A DNA stretch of 64,000 nt. It comes from Paenibacillus sp. BSR1-1 (GTDB lineage Bacteria > Bacillota > Bacilli > Bacillales > Cytobacillaceae). The notes under the pieces were generated by a model. The model worked only from the letters and a program-made list of their open reading frames with translations. It was not told the DNA's origin and did not search any database. The translations under genes and the position numbers were made by a program. The stretch spans positions 1 through 64,000 of the forward strand of contig NZ_JAQMWQ010000012.1 in assembly GCF_030403775.1 (NCBI RefSeq). Reading direction: 5' to 3'. Shown here piece after piece: positions 1-8,667 of the stretch (the stretch's first letter is position 1; every line of letters begins with the position of its first letter).

Positions 1-66
1 CTTGCATGTATTAGGCACGCCGCCAGCGTTCGTCCTGAGCCAGGATCAAACTCTCCAAGAAAGTTG
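1..66 (-). rRNA. 16S rRNA, 5' end only
   Basis: The reverse complement reads as the start of bacterial 16S rRNA, including AGAGTTTGATCCTGGCTCAG (the universal 27F site) followed by the conserved GGACGAACGCTGGCGGCGTG. The gene runs leftward off the window, so only the first 60 or so bases of the mature RNA are present. The exact mature 5' end is estimated. It heads an rrn operon driven by the promoters at 186-289. Confidence 0.97.
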
Positions 67-144
67 ATTAGCTCATAAAATAAAACGTTGGCTTCGTTTC
101 AATAAGAAACGAATATTATTGTTTGTTGACGTTTTTGTTTGTTT

Positions 145-159
145 AGTTTTCAAAGAGCA
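145..159 (-). promoter_or_regulatory. rrn leader boxA antitermination element
   Basis: On the minus strand this reads TGCTCTTTGAAAACT, the boxA form usual in Bacillus rRNA leaders, where NusB/NusE bind to prevent premature termination. It lies between the promoters and 16S. A further 8-bp hairpin (TTCGTTTC at 93-100 with GAAACGAA at 106-113) lies between boxA and 16S and may belong to the processing stem. Confidence 0.8.
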
Positions 160-185
160 AGCTGTCGTTCAAAGACGACTTTATT

Positions 186-214
186 AATATAACATTTCAA
201 GTTGTCAAAGTCAA
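186..214 (-). promoter_or_regulatory. rrn promoter P2 (sigma-A)
   Basis: The minus strand carries TTGACT, a 17-bp spacer and TATATT, with an A/T-rich region upstream. It is the proximal of two promoters firing toward 16S rRNA, and transcription should start near 179. Confidence 0.82.
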
Positions 215-260
215 CAACTTTTTTTATTTATCTTTCATCGCCTCGCTGACGACTTTTCCT

Positions 261-289
261 ATATTACAGGAGATTAATAGATTGGTCAA
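261..289 (-). promoter_or_regulatory. rrn promoter P1 (sigma-A)
   Basis: The minus strand carries TTGACC, a 17-bp spacer and TAATAT, about 75 bp upstream of P2. Tandem promoters of this spacing are normal for Bacillus rrn operons. Between here and the gene at 508 (about 290-490) I see no other gene. Confidence 0.75.
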
Positions 290-507
290 TACCTTTTCAA
301 AAAAAAATAAACTAATAATCTTTAAGAGGAAGACTTGAAGATGTGTTTAATGATATCCCTTGTGATATTCAAAATGAAATAGCCTATGCCGCTACCTAAG
401 GATAAACAGCTGAATATGGGCGATAAAAATCATTCTCCGCCCTTAACTTTCCATTTTTTAATGAATATATTAATTTGAAATGACCAATTTGGAAGGGGCG
501 TGAAGAA

Positions 508-993
508 ATGGGGAAAAAGGGACATGACAGTTCCGGACATAGCAGTTCCGGACATAGCAGTTCCAGGCATAGCAGTTCCGGACATGACAGTTCCGGACAT
601 AGCAGTTCCGGGCATAGCAGTTCCGGACATGACAGTTCCGGACATAGCAGTTCCGGGCATAGCAGTTCCGGACATAGCAGTTCCAGGCATAGCAGTTCCG
701 GGCATAGCAGTTCCGGGCATAGCAGTTCCGGGCATAGCAGTTCCGGACATAGCCGCTGTAAAAACGACTGTAAGTGTGACTGTCTATGCCAGATTCTAAA
801 GAATTTCATGCATAGTGAGGTAACCATTAGAACTACATCCGGAGACATTATAACTGGGGAATTGGAGAAAGTTACAAAGGACTGCTGCGTGAAAATTATT
901 GAACCAGCAACTGTGTCACCTATTATTAGCGAGAGATTGACCGTCATCCGTTGTAAAGACATTGAAAGCTTCTCTGTTGATTTGCTTGCTTAA
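508..993 (+). CDS. Ser/His-rich pentapeptide-repeat protein, probable spore surface protein
   Basis: 161 residues. After MGKK come 15 tandem pentapeptides of the form GHSSS, with GHDSS and RHSSS variants, encoded by a 15-bp repeat from 520 to about 744. A Cys-rich hinge (CKNDCKCDCLC) leads to a compact domain of about 65 residues (HSEVTIRTTSGDIITGELEK onward) that looks like a small beta-barrel of the kind seen in Bacillus coat proteins; that resemblance is by eye only. There is no signal peptide, as is usual for coat proteins. Start chosen for the GGAAGGGG site 8 bp upstream. The frame is set by the C-terminal domain, because the repeat itself is open in several frames. Ser-rich tracts next to glycosyltransferase genes suggest a glycosylated surface protein (inference). 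Confidence 0.72.
   Translation: MGKKGHDSSGHSSSGHSSSRHSSSGHDSSGHSSSGHSSSGHDSSGHSSSGHSSSGHSSSRHSSSGHSSSGHSSSGHSSSGHSRCKNDCKCDCLCQILKNFMHSEVTIRTTSGDIITGELEKVTKDCCVKIIEPATVSPIISERLTVIRCKDIESFSVDLLA
520..756 (+). repeat. 15-bp tandem repeat (about 15 units)
   Basis: Units of the form GGACATAGCAGTTCC with a few substitutions (GGGCAT, AGGCAT, GACAGTTCC) repeat in exact 15-bp register and encode the GHSSS pentapeptides. Such arrays expand and contract by slippage, so copy number is likely strain-variable. Confidence 0.95.
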
Positions 994-1009
994 TAAAATC
1001 AGCTTTTTC

Positions 1010-1050
1010 AGCAAGGCCGCGCTTTTTTATTCGCTGCCTTGCTTTTTATT
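1010..1050 (+). terminator. Rho-independent terminator after the repeat-protein gene
   Basis: AGCAAGGC (1010-1017) pairs with GCCTTGCT (1036-1043) and is followed by TTTTATTTT. The loop is long (18 nt). It overlaps the 3' end of the convergent glycosyltransferase gene. Confidence 0.55.
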
Positions 1051-1848
1051 TTGAAAAAACCTTTCAATTGATGAGGTGCTGCCAGCGAACAGGCTTCTTC
1101 TTCTTAAATGCGGCTCTTTTGCATCAGAATGATGGTGATTTTGTGCAGGGTATCGAACATATGCATAATGGTCCTTAGATAAAGAGTACATTTTCAGTCC
1201 ATCTTCATAGCAAACCCGCTGAAAGCCGCTGTCTTCACCCAGATTTACCTTAGGAAAGCAGACTTTGTTAAAAATAGACTTCTTCCAAGCAAGTGTAGCC
1301 CCGTGTAAAAAATAGGAAGATTTATAAGGCCCTGCGTTTACAATCCATTTATTTTCATAATTAGGGTTATACAAGCGGACCTCATGGTTCTTTTTAAAAT
1401 AGATATAAAAAGTACCTTTTCCAACGAGATCTGCCCCTGTAAGAACAAGCATCTCATACGCTTCCTTCAAATAATCGGCTCCATAATAATCATCATCATC
1501 CATCTTGGCAATATAATCATATTTCGCCACTTTAACACCTCTGTTTAAACACTCTCCTAAACTCATATCATCTGGAAAACATAGAATTTTCATCTGCTCA
1601 TCAGGAACTGGATCTGCATGCAGGTCCAAGGAATTTAGGATCAAAATAAGCTCCTTATGGGCCAGAGTTTGTTTTTGGAAATTTTCAATTATAAGTTGTA
1701 CAAATTCCTGCCGATTGGTGCAGGCTATAACGGATATCACAGTCTCTTTCCCCCCCTCAAAATTTTGCCGCTGGAAATTATCTATTTCCCAATATGTTCC
1801 CTTATGGTATACATCAAAACCGTGACCAATTCGCCCCCACCTACCCAT
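1027..1848 (-). CDS. family 2 glycosyltransferase
   Basis: 273 residues. The GT-A nucleotide-sugar fold starts near residue 36 (TVISVIACTNR). The metal-binding run AKMDDDDYY, near residue 115, supplies the DXD motif. A later acidic motif (GEDSGFQ) fits the catalytic-base region of inverting GT2 enzymes. The enzyme should transfer a sugar from a nucleotide donor at the inner membrane face; substrate unknown. The first 35 residues are not part of the GT2 core, and the SD (GAGGT) is 14 bp from this ATG, so the start is uncertain. It converges on the repeat-protein gene and diverges from the decarboxylase gene at 1904. It belongs to a surface polysaccharide island. Confidence 0.85.
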   Translation of the reverse strand: MGRWGRIGHGFDVYHKGTYWEIDNFQRQNFEGGKETVISVIACTNRQEFVQLIIENFQKQTLAHKELILILNSLDLHADPVPDEQMKILCFPDDMSLGECLNRGVKVAKYDYIAKMDDDDYYGADYLKEAYEMLVLTGADLVGKGTFYIYFKKNHEVRLYNPNYENKWIVNAGPYKSSYFLHGATLAWKKSIFNKVCFPKVNLGEDSGFQRVCYEDGLKMYSLSKDHYAYVRYPAQNHHHSDAKEPHLRRRSLFAGSTSSIERFFQNKKQGSE

Positions 1849-1903
1849 ACCAATCTTTATTTACCTCATAATATGTTAAAGACAGGAGAAATAGAGGTGA
1901 ATC

Positions 1904-2863
1904 ATGGAAAAGAAAGTGTTAATTACCGGCGTTGCAGGATTTTTAGGATCACACCTTGCGAAGGATTTACTCGCTGAAGGCTGTCTAGTTATAGGCATAG
2001 ATAATCTTTATTCTGGAAAAATCACGAATATTATTGACCTGCCATATGACAGGTTCATATATAAAGAAATGGATGTGTGTTCGCAGAAGCTAATAACCGA
2101 CCCTGACTTCAAGAACGTCCAAGAAATTTATCACCTGGCCTCCCCTGCTTCTCCCAAATATTATCAAGCTGCACCCTTCGAAACGATAAATGCAAACACA
2201 GTTGGTACGAAGAATATGCTGGAATTAGCGAAAAGACATCAAGCCAAATTGGTCTATACGAGCACAAGCGAGGCATATGGTGATCCTGAGGTCAATCCGC
2301 AGCCGGAAAGCTACCGAGGCAATGTGAATACATGGGGGCCAAGGGCTTGTTATGATGAAGCAAAACGTATGGGAGAGGTCCTGTGCTACTTGTATTTCAA
2401 GGAGTATCAGACAAAGGTAAAGGTGGCCCGCCTTTTCAATACGTATTCGGCGGGACTGGCCAATGATGATGGCCGGGTGATCTCGAACTTTGTTACCCAG
2501 GCATTAAAAGGGGAGGACATTACCGTTTATGGCAATGGGACACAAACCCGGTCGTTTTGCTATGTAACAGATACAATCCGCGGTTTGAAGCTTTTAATGG
2601 AAAAGGACGCTGCAAATGGGGAGATCATTAATATCGGTAACCCAGTTGAATATTCAATCCTGGAATTGGCCGAACGGGTCAAAAAGCTAACAGGTTCTGA
2701 AAGCACGATTACATTCCACCCGCTTCCCGAGGATGATCCCAATGTTAGAAGACCTGATATCCAAAAAGCGAAAAAAATATTAGGATGGGAACCAGTGACA
2801 GCATTAGAAGATGGGCTGAAGTTAACAGTTATGGAATATCAGAAAAAATTGAGTATATACTAG
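1904..2863 (+). CDS. UDP-glucuronate decarboxylase-like (UDP-xylose synthase) SDR
   Basis: 319 residues. This extended short-chain dehydrogenase has the NAD-binding GVAGFLGSH at residue 9 and the catalytic S/T region TSTSEAYGDP. The YxxxK pair lies in CYDEAKR. HLASPASPKYYQ, GNVNTWGPRACYDE and ARLFNTYSAGL are hallmarks of UDP-glucuronate decarboxylases rather than 4-epimerases. The predicted reaction is UDP-glucuronate to UDP-xylose. The substrate would come from Ugd (7393-8667), itself fed by GtaB. Start supported by GAGGTGAATC before ATG. A dTDP-glucose dehydratase role is less likely given the SPASP and NVNTWG signatures. Confidence 0.85.
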   Translation: MEKKVLITGVAGFLGSHLAKDLLAEGCLVIGIDNLYSGKITNIIDLPYDRFIYKEMDVCSQKLITDPDFKNVQEIYHLASPASPKYYQAAPFETINANTVGTKNMLELAKRHQAKLVYTSTSEAYGDPEVNPQPESYRGNVNTWGPRACYDEAKRMGEVLCYLYFKEYQTKVKVARLFNTYSAGLANDDGRVISNFVTQALKGEDITVYGNGTQTRSFCYVTDTIRGLKLLMEKDAANGEIINIGNPVEYSILELAERVKKLTGSESTITFHPLPEDDPNVRRPDIQKAKKILGWEPVTALEDGLKLTVMEYQKKLSIY

Positions 2864-2881
2864 ATGATTTGAAAAAATGAA

Positions 2882-2914
2882 GCATGGAGTCTCTGATCTC
2901 CATGCCTTTTTCAT
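2882..2914 (+). terminator. Rho-independent terminator
   Basis: GCATGGAG (2882-2889) pairs with CTCCATGC (2898-2905) around an 8-nt loop and is followed by CTTTTTC. It ends the decarboxylase transcript. Confidence 0.85.
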
Positions 2915-2959
2915 TTGATTTTTTCATTTCAATATGCAGTTTTTAAAGATAAACGTTTA

Positions 2960-3970
2960 TTATAACGTATTCAGTAAAATATAATAATCTTTATTATATT
3001 TTAAATATCGGCTTCCAAAGCTCCTAATTATTTTGGTTGTATTATCATTATCTAGTATGATAATGGCATCTATCTTCCCATTTCTTATTTTTCGAATTGC
3101 AGAAGAAAGGTTACTGCTATTTTTATCAATGATACCAGTTACCTCTAATCCACTTAATGGGGCGACTTTTTGAATATAATTTTCACAGCTTCCCAGTTCC
3201 CCTATTACCATAACCTTGGGCGAATGTTGTTTTTGTTTACTTTTCATTCGATACACAGCCTTTGAAGCAGCTACTTGTATTTCATGAATCGTTTCAAAAC
3301 CATTTTTGTGTGACAGTGAATTCTTCTGTATGCGATAATCCAGTAAAACCTTCGGAACTTTCTCCAAATCGCCTAGTTCTAATAGTTTTAGCCATAAATC
3401 ATAATCATAAGCAATTTTATAGCCGGGATCGTATCCTCCCACTTCCGCAAAGGCACTTTTAGAGAACATAACAGAACTATGTGTTAAAGGGCAGCCCCAA
3501 AAAATAATTTTCCTGATTTCCTTTTTTGAAACATGATAATTTCTGCTTAATGTATATTCTTCATAGACATAATCTGGGACATCATCATCCCCGGAAATAC
3601 ATCTTACGAACGTTGCCACACCTACTAAATGCGGGTTTTCCTTAATGAATTTTACTTGTTCCTCTATTCTTGTTGGGTAACTATTGTCATCGGCATCCTG
3701 GATAGCAATCCATTGGCCGCTTGCTTCCTTAATCCCTAAGTTTAAGGCATTGGCCGCACCGCCATTTTGGTCTAAATGGATTACCTTAACTCTCTGGTCT
3801 TGGATCTCATCTAATATCTGTTTTGTTCTATCAGAAGAACCATCATTCACTATAATGAATTCCATTTCAGTATAAGTTTGAGCCAAAGCGTGATGGATTG
3901 CCTCTTGAAGAAATTTCTCTCCATTATGAACAGCCATTACCATAGAAACAAGCATATTTTCGGTCTCCAT
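2960..3970 (-). CDS. family 2 glycosyltransferase with C-terminal Rossmann-like domain
   Basis: 336 residues. Residues 6-230 are a GT2 domain: VSMVMAVHNGEKF, then VNDGSSDRT and the QDADDNSYP DXD motif. About 85 C-terminal residues (KVMVIGELGSCENYIQKVAP, then VTGIIDKN and DAIIILDND) form a beta-alpha pattern like the nucleotide-binding N-domain of PglD-type acetyltransferases or a Rossmann half-domain. This second module is not part of standard GT2 enzymes and could bind a nucleotide-sugar or regulate activity (inference). It is the second of three GT2 genes in the island and lies 50 bp downstream of the one at 4021-5055, probably in the same leftward transcript. Confidence 0.83.
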   Translation of the reverse strand: METENMLVSMVMAVHNGEKFLQEAIHHALAQTYTEMEFIIVNDGSSDRTKQILDEIQDQRVKVIHLDQNGGAANALNLGIKEASGQWIAIQDADDNSYPTRIEEQVKFIKENPHLVGVATFVRCISGDDDVPDYVYEEYTLSRNYHVSKKEIRKIIFWGCPLTHSSVMFSKSAFAEVGGYDPGYKIAYDYDLWLKLLELGDLEKVPKVLLDYRIQKNSLSHKNGFETIHEIQVAASKAVYRMKSKQKQHSPKVMVIGELGSCENYIQKVAPLSGLEVTGIIDKNSSNLSSAIRKIRNGKIDAIIILDNDNTTKIIRSFGSRYLKYNKDYYILLNTL

Positions 3971-4020
3971 CCTTCCAATTAAATGCTCTTATTTAAAACA
4001 CATGTATTGTTTAAAGCAGC

Positions 4021-5055
4021 CTATAATATTTTTTGACAGCCTTTTTTAAGAAGGTACTTCAGCTGCTCTACATTGTGATCACCGGTATTTTCTCTAAATA
4101 AACGAACCATGTTTTTATAAATCGGAATATCTTTCCATAAATCATCCGAGGAATTCCAAATGCTTAATAGAAAAATCTCAGGATCTTCCTTTCCAAACTT
4201 TTCAGCCAACAGACTGCTAAATGACACTAGGGTTTTGTAGGGCTTTCGATACTCATTAGGATGTTCTTGATGATAGCCGATTTCCTTTTCAATGATGACA
4301 AATTGGTAACCGCTTTGATATAACCGATATCCAAGCTCCCAATCTTCACCAGAACCTCTAATTAACCTTTCATCAAATTGTCCAATTTTTTCAAATGCTG
4401 ATTTTTCCACGGAAACATTACGTGTAATAAATAATAACCATGGTGCAACGGTTAAATCATAAAATTCTTTTCTTAACGAATCATCCATTCCATCATATAT
4501 GGACAAGATTTTATATACTTTGTCAAAATTATTTCTAATGTCCTCCTGTGTTAGGACGGAGGTGATCTCGTCTGCTTTATTATAGGAGTTCTTCCACAGC
4601 CCTGTTCTTTTAAGCGATTGTTTCATAATAGAAGATTCCCAATTGGAAAAACTCGGAAAACATTGACTATATATGCCTTTATAGCAATACGGAGTTCCTG
4701 ATACAACTGCATTTTCGTGTTTTAAGTGTAATTGGTAATGCGTCTCAATAAAATTAGGAAGAACTAAATAATCTGCATCACAAAAAATGATATACTTCCC
4801 CGTTGCTTTTTGAATTCCGGCATTTCTAGCTGCCCCTGGTCCTTTTCTATTCTCTAATGACACGAAGGAAAATGGATAGGACGCTTCTGCTGAATAATGT
4901 TTCAAAACTTCAACAGTTTTATCGGTTGAAGCATCATTTATGACTATTACCTCGAAAGGGAGTGGATTGATTTGTTTTTCAAAAGAGGTCAAGGTAAGAA
5001 GTAATTGCTCAGCCCTGTTATACACAGGAATGACTACGCTAAACAATAATTCCAT
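4021..5055 (-). CDS. family 2 glycosyltransferase
   Basis: 344 residues from the ATG at 5055, chosen because AAGGATG lies about 9 bp upstream; a TTG at 5091 would add 12 residues with no better site. The N-terminal GT2 core has FSVVIPVYNR and VINDASTDKT, with the DXD-like CDADYL. A galactosyltransferase-type C-terminal region contains the GSGEDWELGYR motif, which matches the Glyco_transf_7C acceptor-site motif. It probably builds the same surface glycan as its neighbours. The 224-bp gap to the divergent GT61 gene should hold promoters for both directions. Confidence 0.84.
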   Translation of the reverse strand: MELLFSVVIPVYNRAEQLLLTLTSFEKQINPLPFEVIVINDASTDKTVEVLKHYSAEASYPFSFVSLENRKGPGAARNAGIQKATGKYIIFCDADYLVLPNFIETHYQLHLKHENAVVSGTPYCYKGIYSQCFPSFSNWESSIMKQSLKRTGLWKNSYNKADEITSVLTQEDIRNNFDKVYKILSIYDGMDDSLRKEFYDLTVAPWLLFITRNVSVEKSAFEKIGQFDERLIRGSGEDWELGYRLYQSGYQFVIIEKEIGYHQEHPNEYRKPYKTLVSFSSLLAEKFGKEDPEIFLLSIWNSSDDLWKDIPIYKNMVRLFRENTGDHNVEQLKYLLKKGCQKIL

Positions 5056-5279
5056 GAATCTCACATCCTTGGATTTACTTAAAATGTTCAACTGTCCAAG
5101 ACAGTATATGATAGAAGGAATTAACCGGTGTAAGACCTAAAAGAAATGAAAATCGTAATAGGTTTATGTTATGGTCCACTTTAAAAAATCAGTATTGATT
5201 CAGTAACATGTTCTTTCAAATAGGAATAGTTAATATGTACGGAAACGTGAAAGCAAAAAAATAAAATGAGGGGAATTTT

Positions 5280-6347
5280 TTGAGCAATATACTGCCGCCT
5301 ATTGGAATCTATAACTCAGTAAAGGAATGGATTCAAGCGAATCCCGGTTCTTTTTCTCAGGGAGTGATTTTTAAGGAAATTTATCAAGCATCCTCTTTTT
5401 CAAGGCGAATTAAATATCCTCCGATACGCTATCCAATCAAATTAGAAGGAGGATCAGTCGGAGTGATACCCGGAGGCCGTGTGTGCGGGCTGAATGGAGC
5501 GATTTTAACCCCTGATAATCATCTGATTTGGGATGTTTCATTAGAATTTGTACATCCACGCTCCAATCATTCGATTTTTAAAGAGAAAGAATTGCCGCCG
5601 ATTTCTCAACATGTTGAAAAGGCTGTAGATCTAACCCATATAGTGGGAGGGAATTATTATCATTGGATGTATGAGACACTTCCCCGTATTCACTTGCTGA
5701 AACAGAGCGGAATCAATGCTGATTTGTTTATTGTGAAGCCGGAACCCCGTGTTTTTCCTTTTCAGATTGAGACACTAAATGAATTAGGTATAACTGCGGA
5801 CCAGCTGATCAAAACACATAGCACGTTTCATATTGAAGCGGAAAATTTGATTGTTCCTTCCCAGCCATCATTTGCAACAAAGTGGGCATATGATTTTTTA
5901 AGGTGTACTTTTTTAAAAGATAGCAGTGCGACGCCATATGATCAAAAAAGAATCTATATTACCAGAAGATGGTCAAGAAAAATTTTAAACGAAGACCACT
6001 TGATGGAGGTACTGACGAAATACGGCTTTATTAAAATCGAACTGGAAACCCTCTCAGTCGCTGAACAGGCGAAGCTTTTTTCAACTGCTGAAGCGATTGT
6101 TGCACCACATGGAGCAGGATTGGTCAATTTGACCTTTTGCCAGCCAGATACAAAGGTGGTTGAAATTTTTCCGCCAACCTATATAACTCCCCTATATTGG
6201 GCAATCAGTTCATTTGGAAACCTGAACTATCGTTCTTTTATTGGTCTTAAAGATCCTGAAAAGTCACCTCATGGTTGGAATGGCCTTGATAATATAACAA
6301 TAAACATTCCAAAATTCACAGCTCTCTTGAGAAACATAAAATTATAA
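5280..6347 (+). CDS. family 61 glycosyltransferase
   Basis: 355 residues, TTG start with GAGGGG about 8 bp upstream. The GT61 (DUF563) signature is clear: GGNYYHWMYETLPR in the middle and APHGAGLVNLTFCQP near residue 275, followed by VVEIFPP. Characterised GT61 enzymes from plants and animals include xylosyl-, arabinosyl- and GlcNAc-transferases. With a UDP-xylose synthase in the same island, a xylosyltransferase role is an attractive guess but unproven. There is no signal peptide or membrane segment, so it should act in the cytoplasm. Confidence 0.82.
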   Translation: MSNILPPIGIYNSVKEWIQANPGSFSQGVIFKEIYQASSFSRRIKYPPIRYPIKLEGGSVGVIPGGRVCGLNGAILTPDNHLIWDVSLEFVHPRSNHSIFKEKELPPISQHVEKAVDLTHIVGGNYYHWMYETLPRIHLLKQSGINADLFIVKPEPRVFPFQIETLNELGITADQLIKTHSTFHIEAENLIVPSQPSFATKWAYDFLRCTFLKDSSATPYDQKRIYITRRWSRKILNEDHLMEVLTKYGFIKIELETLSVAEQAKLFSTAEAIVAPHGAGLVNLTFCQPDTKVVEIFPPTYITPLYWAISSFGNLNYRSFIGLKDPEKSPHGWNGLDNITINIPKFTALLRNIKL

Positions 6348-6351
6348 TAAA

Positions 6352-6387
6352 AACAATCCGCCTTATTGGTGCGGATTGTTTTTTTCT
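6352..6387. terminator. bidirectional terminator between GT61 and galE
   Basis: AACAATCCGC (6352-6361) pairs with GCGGATTGTT (6371-6380). A T-run follows on the plus strand and an A-run precedes, so it can end both convergent transcripts. The galE stop codon lies in the loop. Confidence 0.88.
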
Positions 6388-7373
6388 TTATATCCGTTGG
6401 GATGCTTTTGATACCAGTTCCAGGCTGTCTCGATGGTTGTCTTGATATCGTATTTCGCAGACCAGCCCAGCATGTCTTTTATTTTTCTTGAGGAGGCCAC
6501 TAAGCGGGGAGGATCACCTATTCTCCGCGGTTGCATTTTCACATAGGCTTTGACTCCAGTTACTTGCTCACAGAGTTTTATCATTTCTAGAACGGAGACG
6601 CCTCTTTCATTTCCTAAATTGAAGGTTTCAGCAATCTTTTGACTGCTGCTTTGCAGTAAATATTCAAGTGCTAAAATATGCCCCTCCGATAAATCGGTAA
6701 CGTGAATATAGTCGCGGATGCATGTGCCATCCGGCGTCGGGTAATCATCTCCAAAAATTTCAATATATGGCGTTTTCCCCTGTAAATGCCCTAATATATT
6801 CGGAATTAAATGAGACTCAGGATTATGGTCTTCACCGATTTCACCGGTGTGATGTGCTCCAGCGACATTAAAATACCTGAGCGTGATATATTGAAAATCA
6901 TATATTTCTGAGATACTGTTTAATATGGTTTCTATCATTAACTTTGACTTTCCATAAGGATTAATGGGGTTGGGAGTCAAGAATTCAGTGATTGTTTCTT
7001 GATTAGGGATTCCGTATGTTGCACACGTCGAAGAAAAAATAAAACTCCTTATCTTGTGTTCAATCATTTTATGAAGTAATTGGACTGTGTTTGAAACATT
7101 ATTATGATAGTATTTAAGTGGAAAATTAACGGATTCCCCCACGAGACAGCTGCCCGCAAAATGCATGACTGCCTTTATAGGATAAGCTGCAAAGATCTCT
7201 TCGAGCACCCCCCGATCTCCCATATCTCCCCGAATAAATATTGCCCTTTCGTCAACGCTCTCCACATGTCCAGTTGATAAATTATCAAGCACTAAAACAG
7301 AGTACCCTTTATCCGCCAGGTCGCGGACGACATGACTGCCGATATAACCGGCTCCCCCTGTGATGAGAATCAT
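6363..7373 (-). CDS. galE: UDP-glucose 4-epimerase (first copy)
   Basis: 336 residues from the ATG at 7373, where the NAD-binding motif ILITGGAGYIGSH starts at once; an upstream start at 7406 would overlap ugd by 14 bp. The catalytic Ser/Thr is in FSSTCATYG and the YxxxK pair in NPYGKSK; RDYIHVTDL and the C-terminal RRIGDP are standard GalE motifs. It interconverts UDP-glucose and UDP-galactose (or the GlcNAc pair). It follows gtaB and ugd in one leftward operon supplying sugar nucleotides to the island. A second galE lies at 37506-38477. Confidence 0.92.
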   Translation of the reverse strand: MILITGGAGYIGSHVVRDLADKGYSVLVLDNLSTGHVESVDERAIFIRGDMGDRGVLEEIFAAYPIKAVMHFAGSCLVGESVNFPLKYYHNNVSNTVQLLHKMIEHKIRSFIFSSTCATYGIPNQETITEFLTPNPINPYGKSKLMIETILNSISEIYDFQYITLRYFNVAGAHHTGEIGEDHNPESHLIPNILGHLQGKTPYIEIFGDDYPTPDGTCIRDYIHVTDLSEGHILALEYLLQSSSQKIAETFNLGNERGVSVLEMIKLCEQVTGVKAYVKMQPRRIGDPPRLVASSRKIKDMLGWSAKYDIKTTIETAWNWYQKHPNGYKEKNNPHQ

Positions 7374-7392
7374 GTTCTCCCCGCCTCTTTTT

Positions 7393-8667
7393 TCAATAGT
7401 TGGCAATACCTATATAATAAAATCCTAAGTTCTCCATTTGAACTTTTTCAAGCATATTCCTGCCGTCAAATATATATGGCTGCTTCATTAAAGGCTTGAG
7501 GTTTCCCCAATTGATGCGCTTATATTCCTCCCAATCGGTGCAGATAACAATCGCATCGGCGCCACTGATTGTATTTTCTACTGTTCGGCATTGGTGAGGC
7601 CATAAATTTACGATAGGGTCATGTACCTTGATATTTGCCTGCTCCTCTAGCAATCTATCAATCAGGGTGATGCTTGGCGACTCCCTTGTATCATCGGTAT
7701 TCGCTTTAAACGCTAAGCCAAGCACGGCAATCGTTTTATTTTTCAACTCGCCACCCAAGGCATCCTTTATTTTGTCGATAAAATACAGCGGCTGCTCTTC
7801 GTTCACTTTCACCACTCTCTCGAGTATTGTCATGGGCCGGCCCTTTTCGTTTGCAATCTGAATTAACGCATTCACGTCTTTTGGAAAACAAGAGCCCCCA
7901 TAACCCATACCAGCACGGAGGAACTGTGGTCCAATCCGCGGGTCAAGTCCAATTCCCTGAGAGACATCATTCACATTAATACCTAATTCATCACACAATC
8001 GAGACAGCTCATTGATATAGGAAATTTTCAAGGCGAGGAAGGAATTTGAGGCATACTTGATCATTTCGGAGGCTTTCGGGTTGGTTTCGACGATAGGACA
8101 ATGGAAGTTTTTATATAATTCTTTCATGATCGTTCTGGCTGCTTCGCTTTCTGTGCCGATGACAATTCGATCCGGGTTTAGTGCATCCTGAAGGGCGGAG
8201 CCTTCGCGGAGAAATTCAGGATTTGAGACAACATCGAATGGAATCTGAGCCGTTTGCTTGGATTGGATCCACCCCGTCACCAATTCCACCGTCCCGACGG
8301 GCACAGTGCTTTTCGTTACTATGACTTTATAGGTGTTAATATTTTGACCGATGGATTCAGCAGCTTTTCTGACAAAGGTTAAATCAGCGTTTCCGTCTGT
8401 TCCTTTTGGAGTTCCTACGCAAATGAAGATTACATCATTTTCCTTAATGGCCTTTTCTGTCTGATTGGTGAATGCAATATTTTGGGCTTGGATATGCTTT
8501 TTTAGAAGCTCCTCAAGACCAGGTTCATAGAAATATAGATTCCCTTCTTGCAAGGAGCGTATTTTGTGTTCATCAAGATCCAGTCCGGTTACCTTGTGGC
8601 CCATCTCGCAAAAAATCAGCCCTGTAGTCGTCCCCACATATCCTGTTCCGACTATTAAAATGTTCAC
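7393..8667 (-). CDS. ugd: UDP-glucose 6-dehydrogenase
   Basis: 424 residues. Rossmann motif VGTGYVGTTTG at the N-terminus; central dimerisation domain with KYASNSFLALKISYINE; catalytic cysteine in GYGGSCFPKD near residue 260; C-terminal UDP-binding domain with GLAFKANTDDTRES and DGRN. It oxidises UDP-glucose twice with NAD to UDP-glucuronate, the precursor for the decarboxylase at 1904-2863. Its ATG overlaps the gtaB stop by 4 bp, indicating translational coupling. Corresponds to the TuaD/YtcA/Ugd group of Bacillus. Confidence 0.94.
   Translation of the reverse strand: MNILIVGTGYVGTTTGLIFCEMGHKVTGLDLDEHKIRSLQEGNLYFYEPGLEELLKKHIQAQNIAFTNQTEKAIKENDVIFICVGTPKGTDGNADLTFVRKAAESIGQNINTYKVIVTKSTVPVGTVELVTGWIQSKQTAQIPFDVVSNPEFLREGSALQDALNPDRIVIGTESEAARTIMKELYKNFHCPIVETNPKASEMIKYASNSFLALKISYINELSRLCDELGINVNDVSQGIGLDPRIGPQFLRAGMGYGGSCFPKDVNALIQIANEKGRPMTILERVVKVNEEQPLYFIDKIKDALGGELKNKTIAVLGLAFKANTDDTRESPSITLIDRLLEEQANIKVHDPIVNLWPHQCRTVENTISGADAIVICTDWEEYKRINWGNLKPLMKQPYIFDGRNMLEKVQMENLGFYYIGIANY

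Noticed and set aside
520..756. Possible CRISPR array
   Set aside because: Units are 15 bp with no spacers and remain in one coding register; no cas genes nearby.
396..962. Long minus-strand frame with repeated CPELL motif, and similar frames at 430-750 (minus) and 500-799 (plus)
   Set aside because: These are other readings of the 15-bp repeat, which lacks stops in several frames. Only the frame at 508-993 has a ribosome site and a plausible non-repeat domain.
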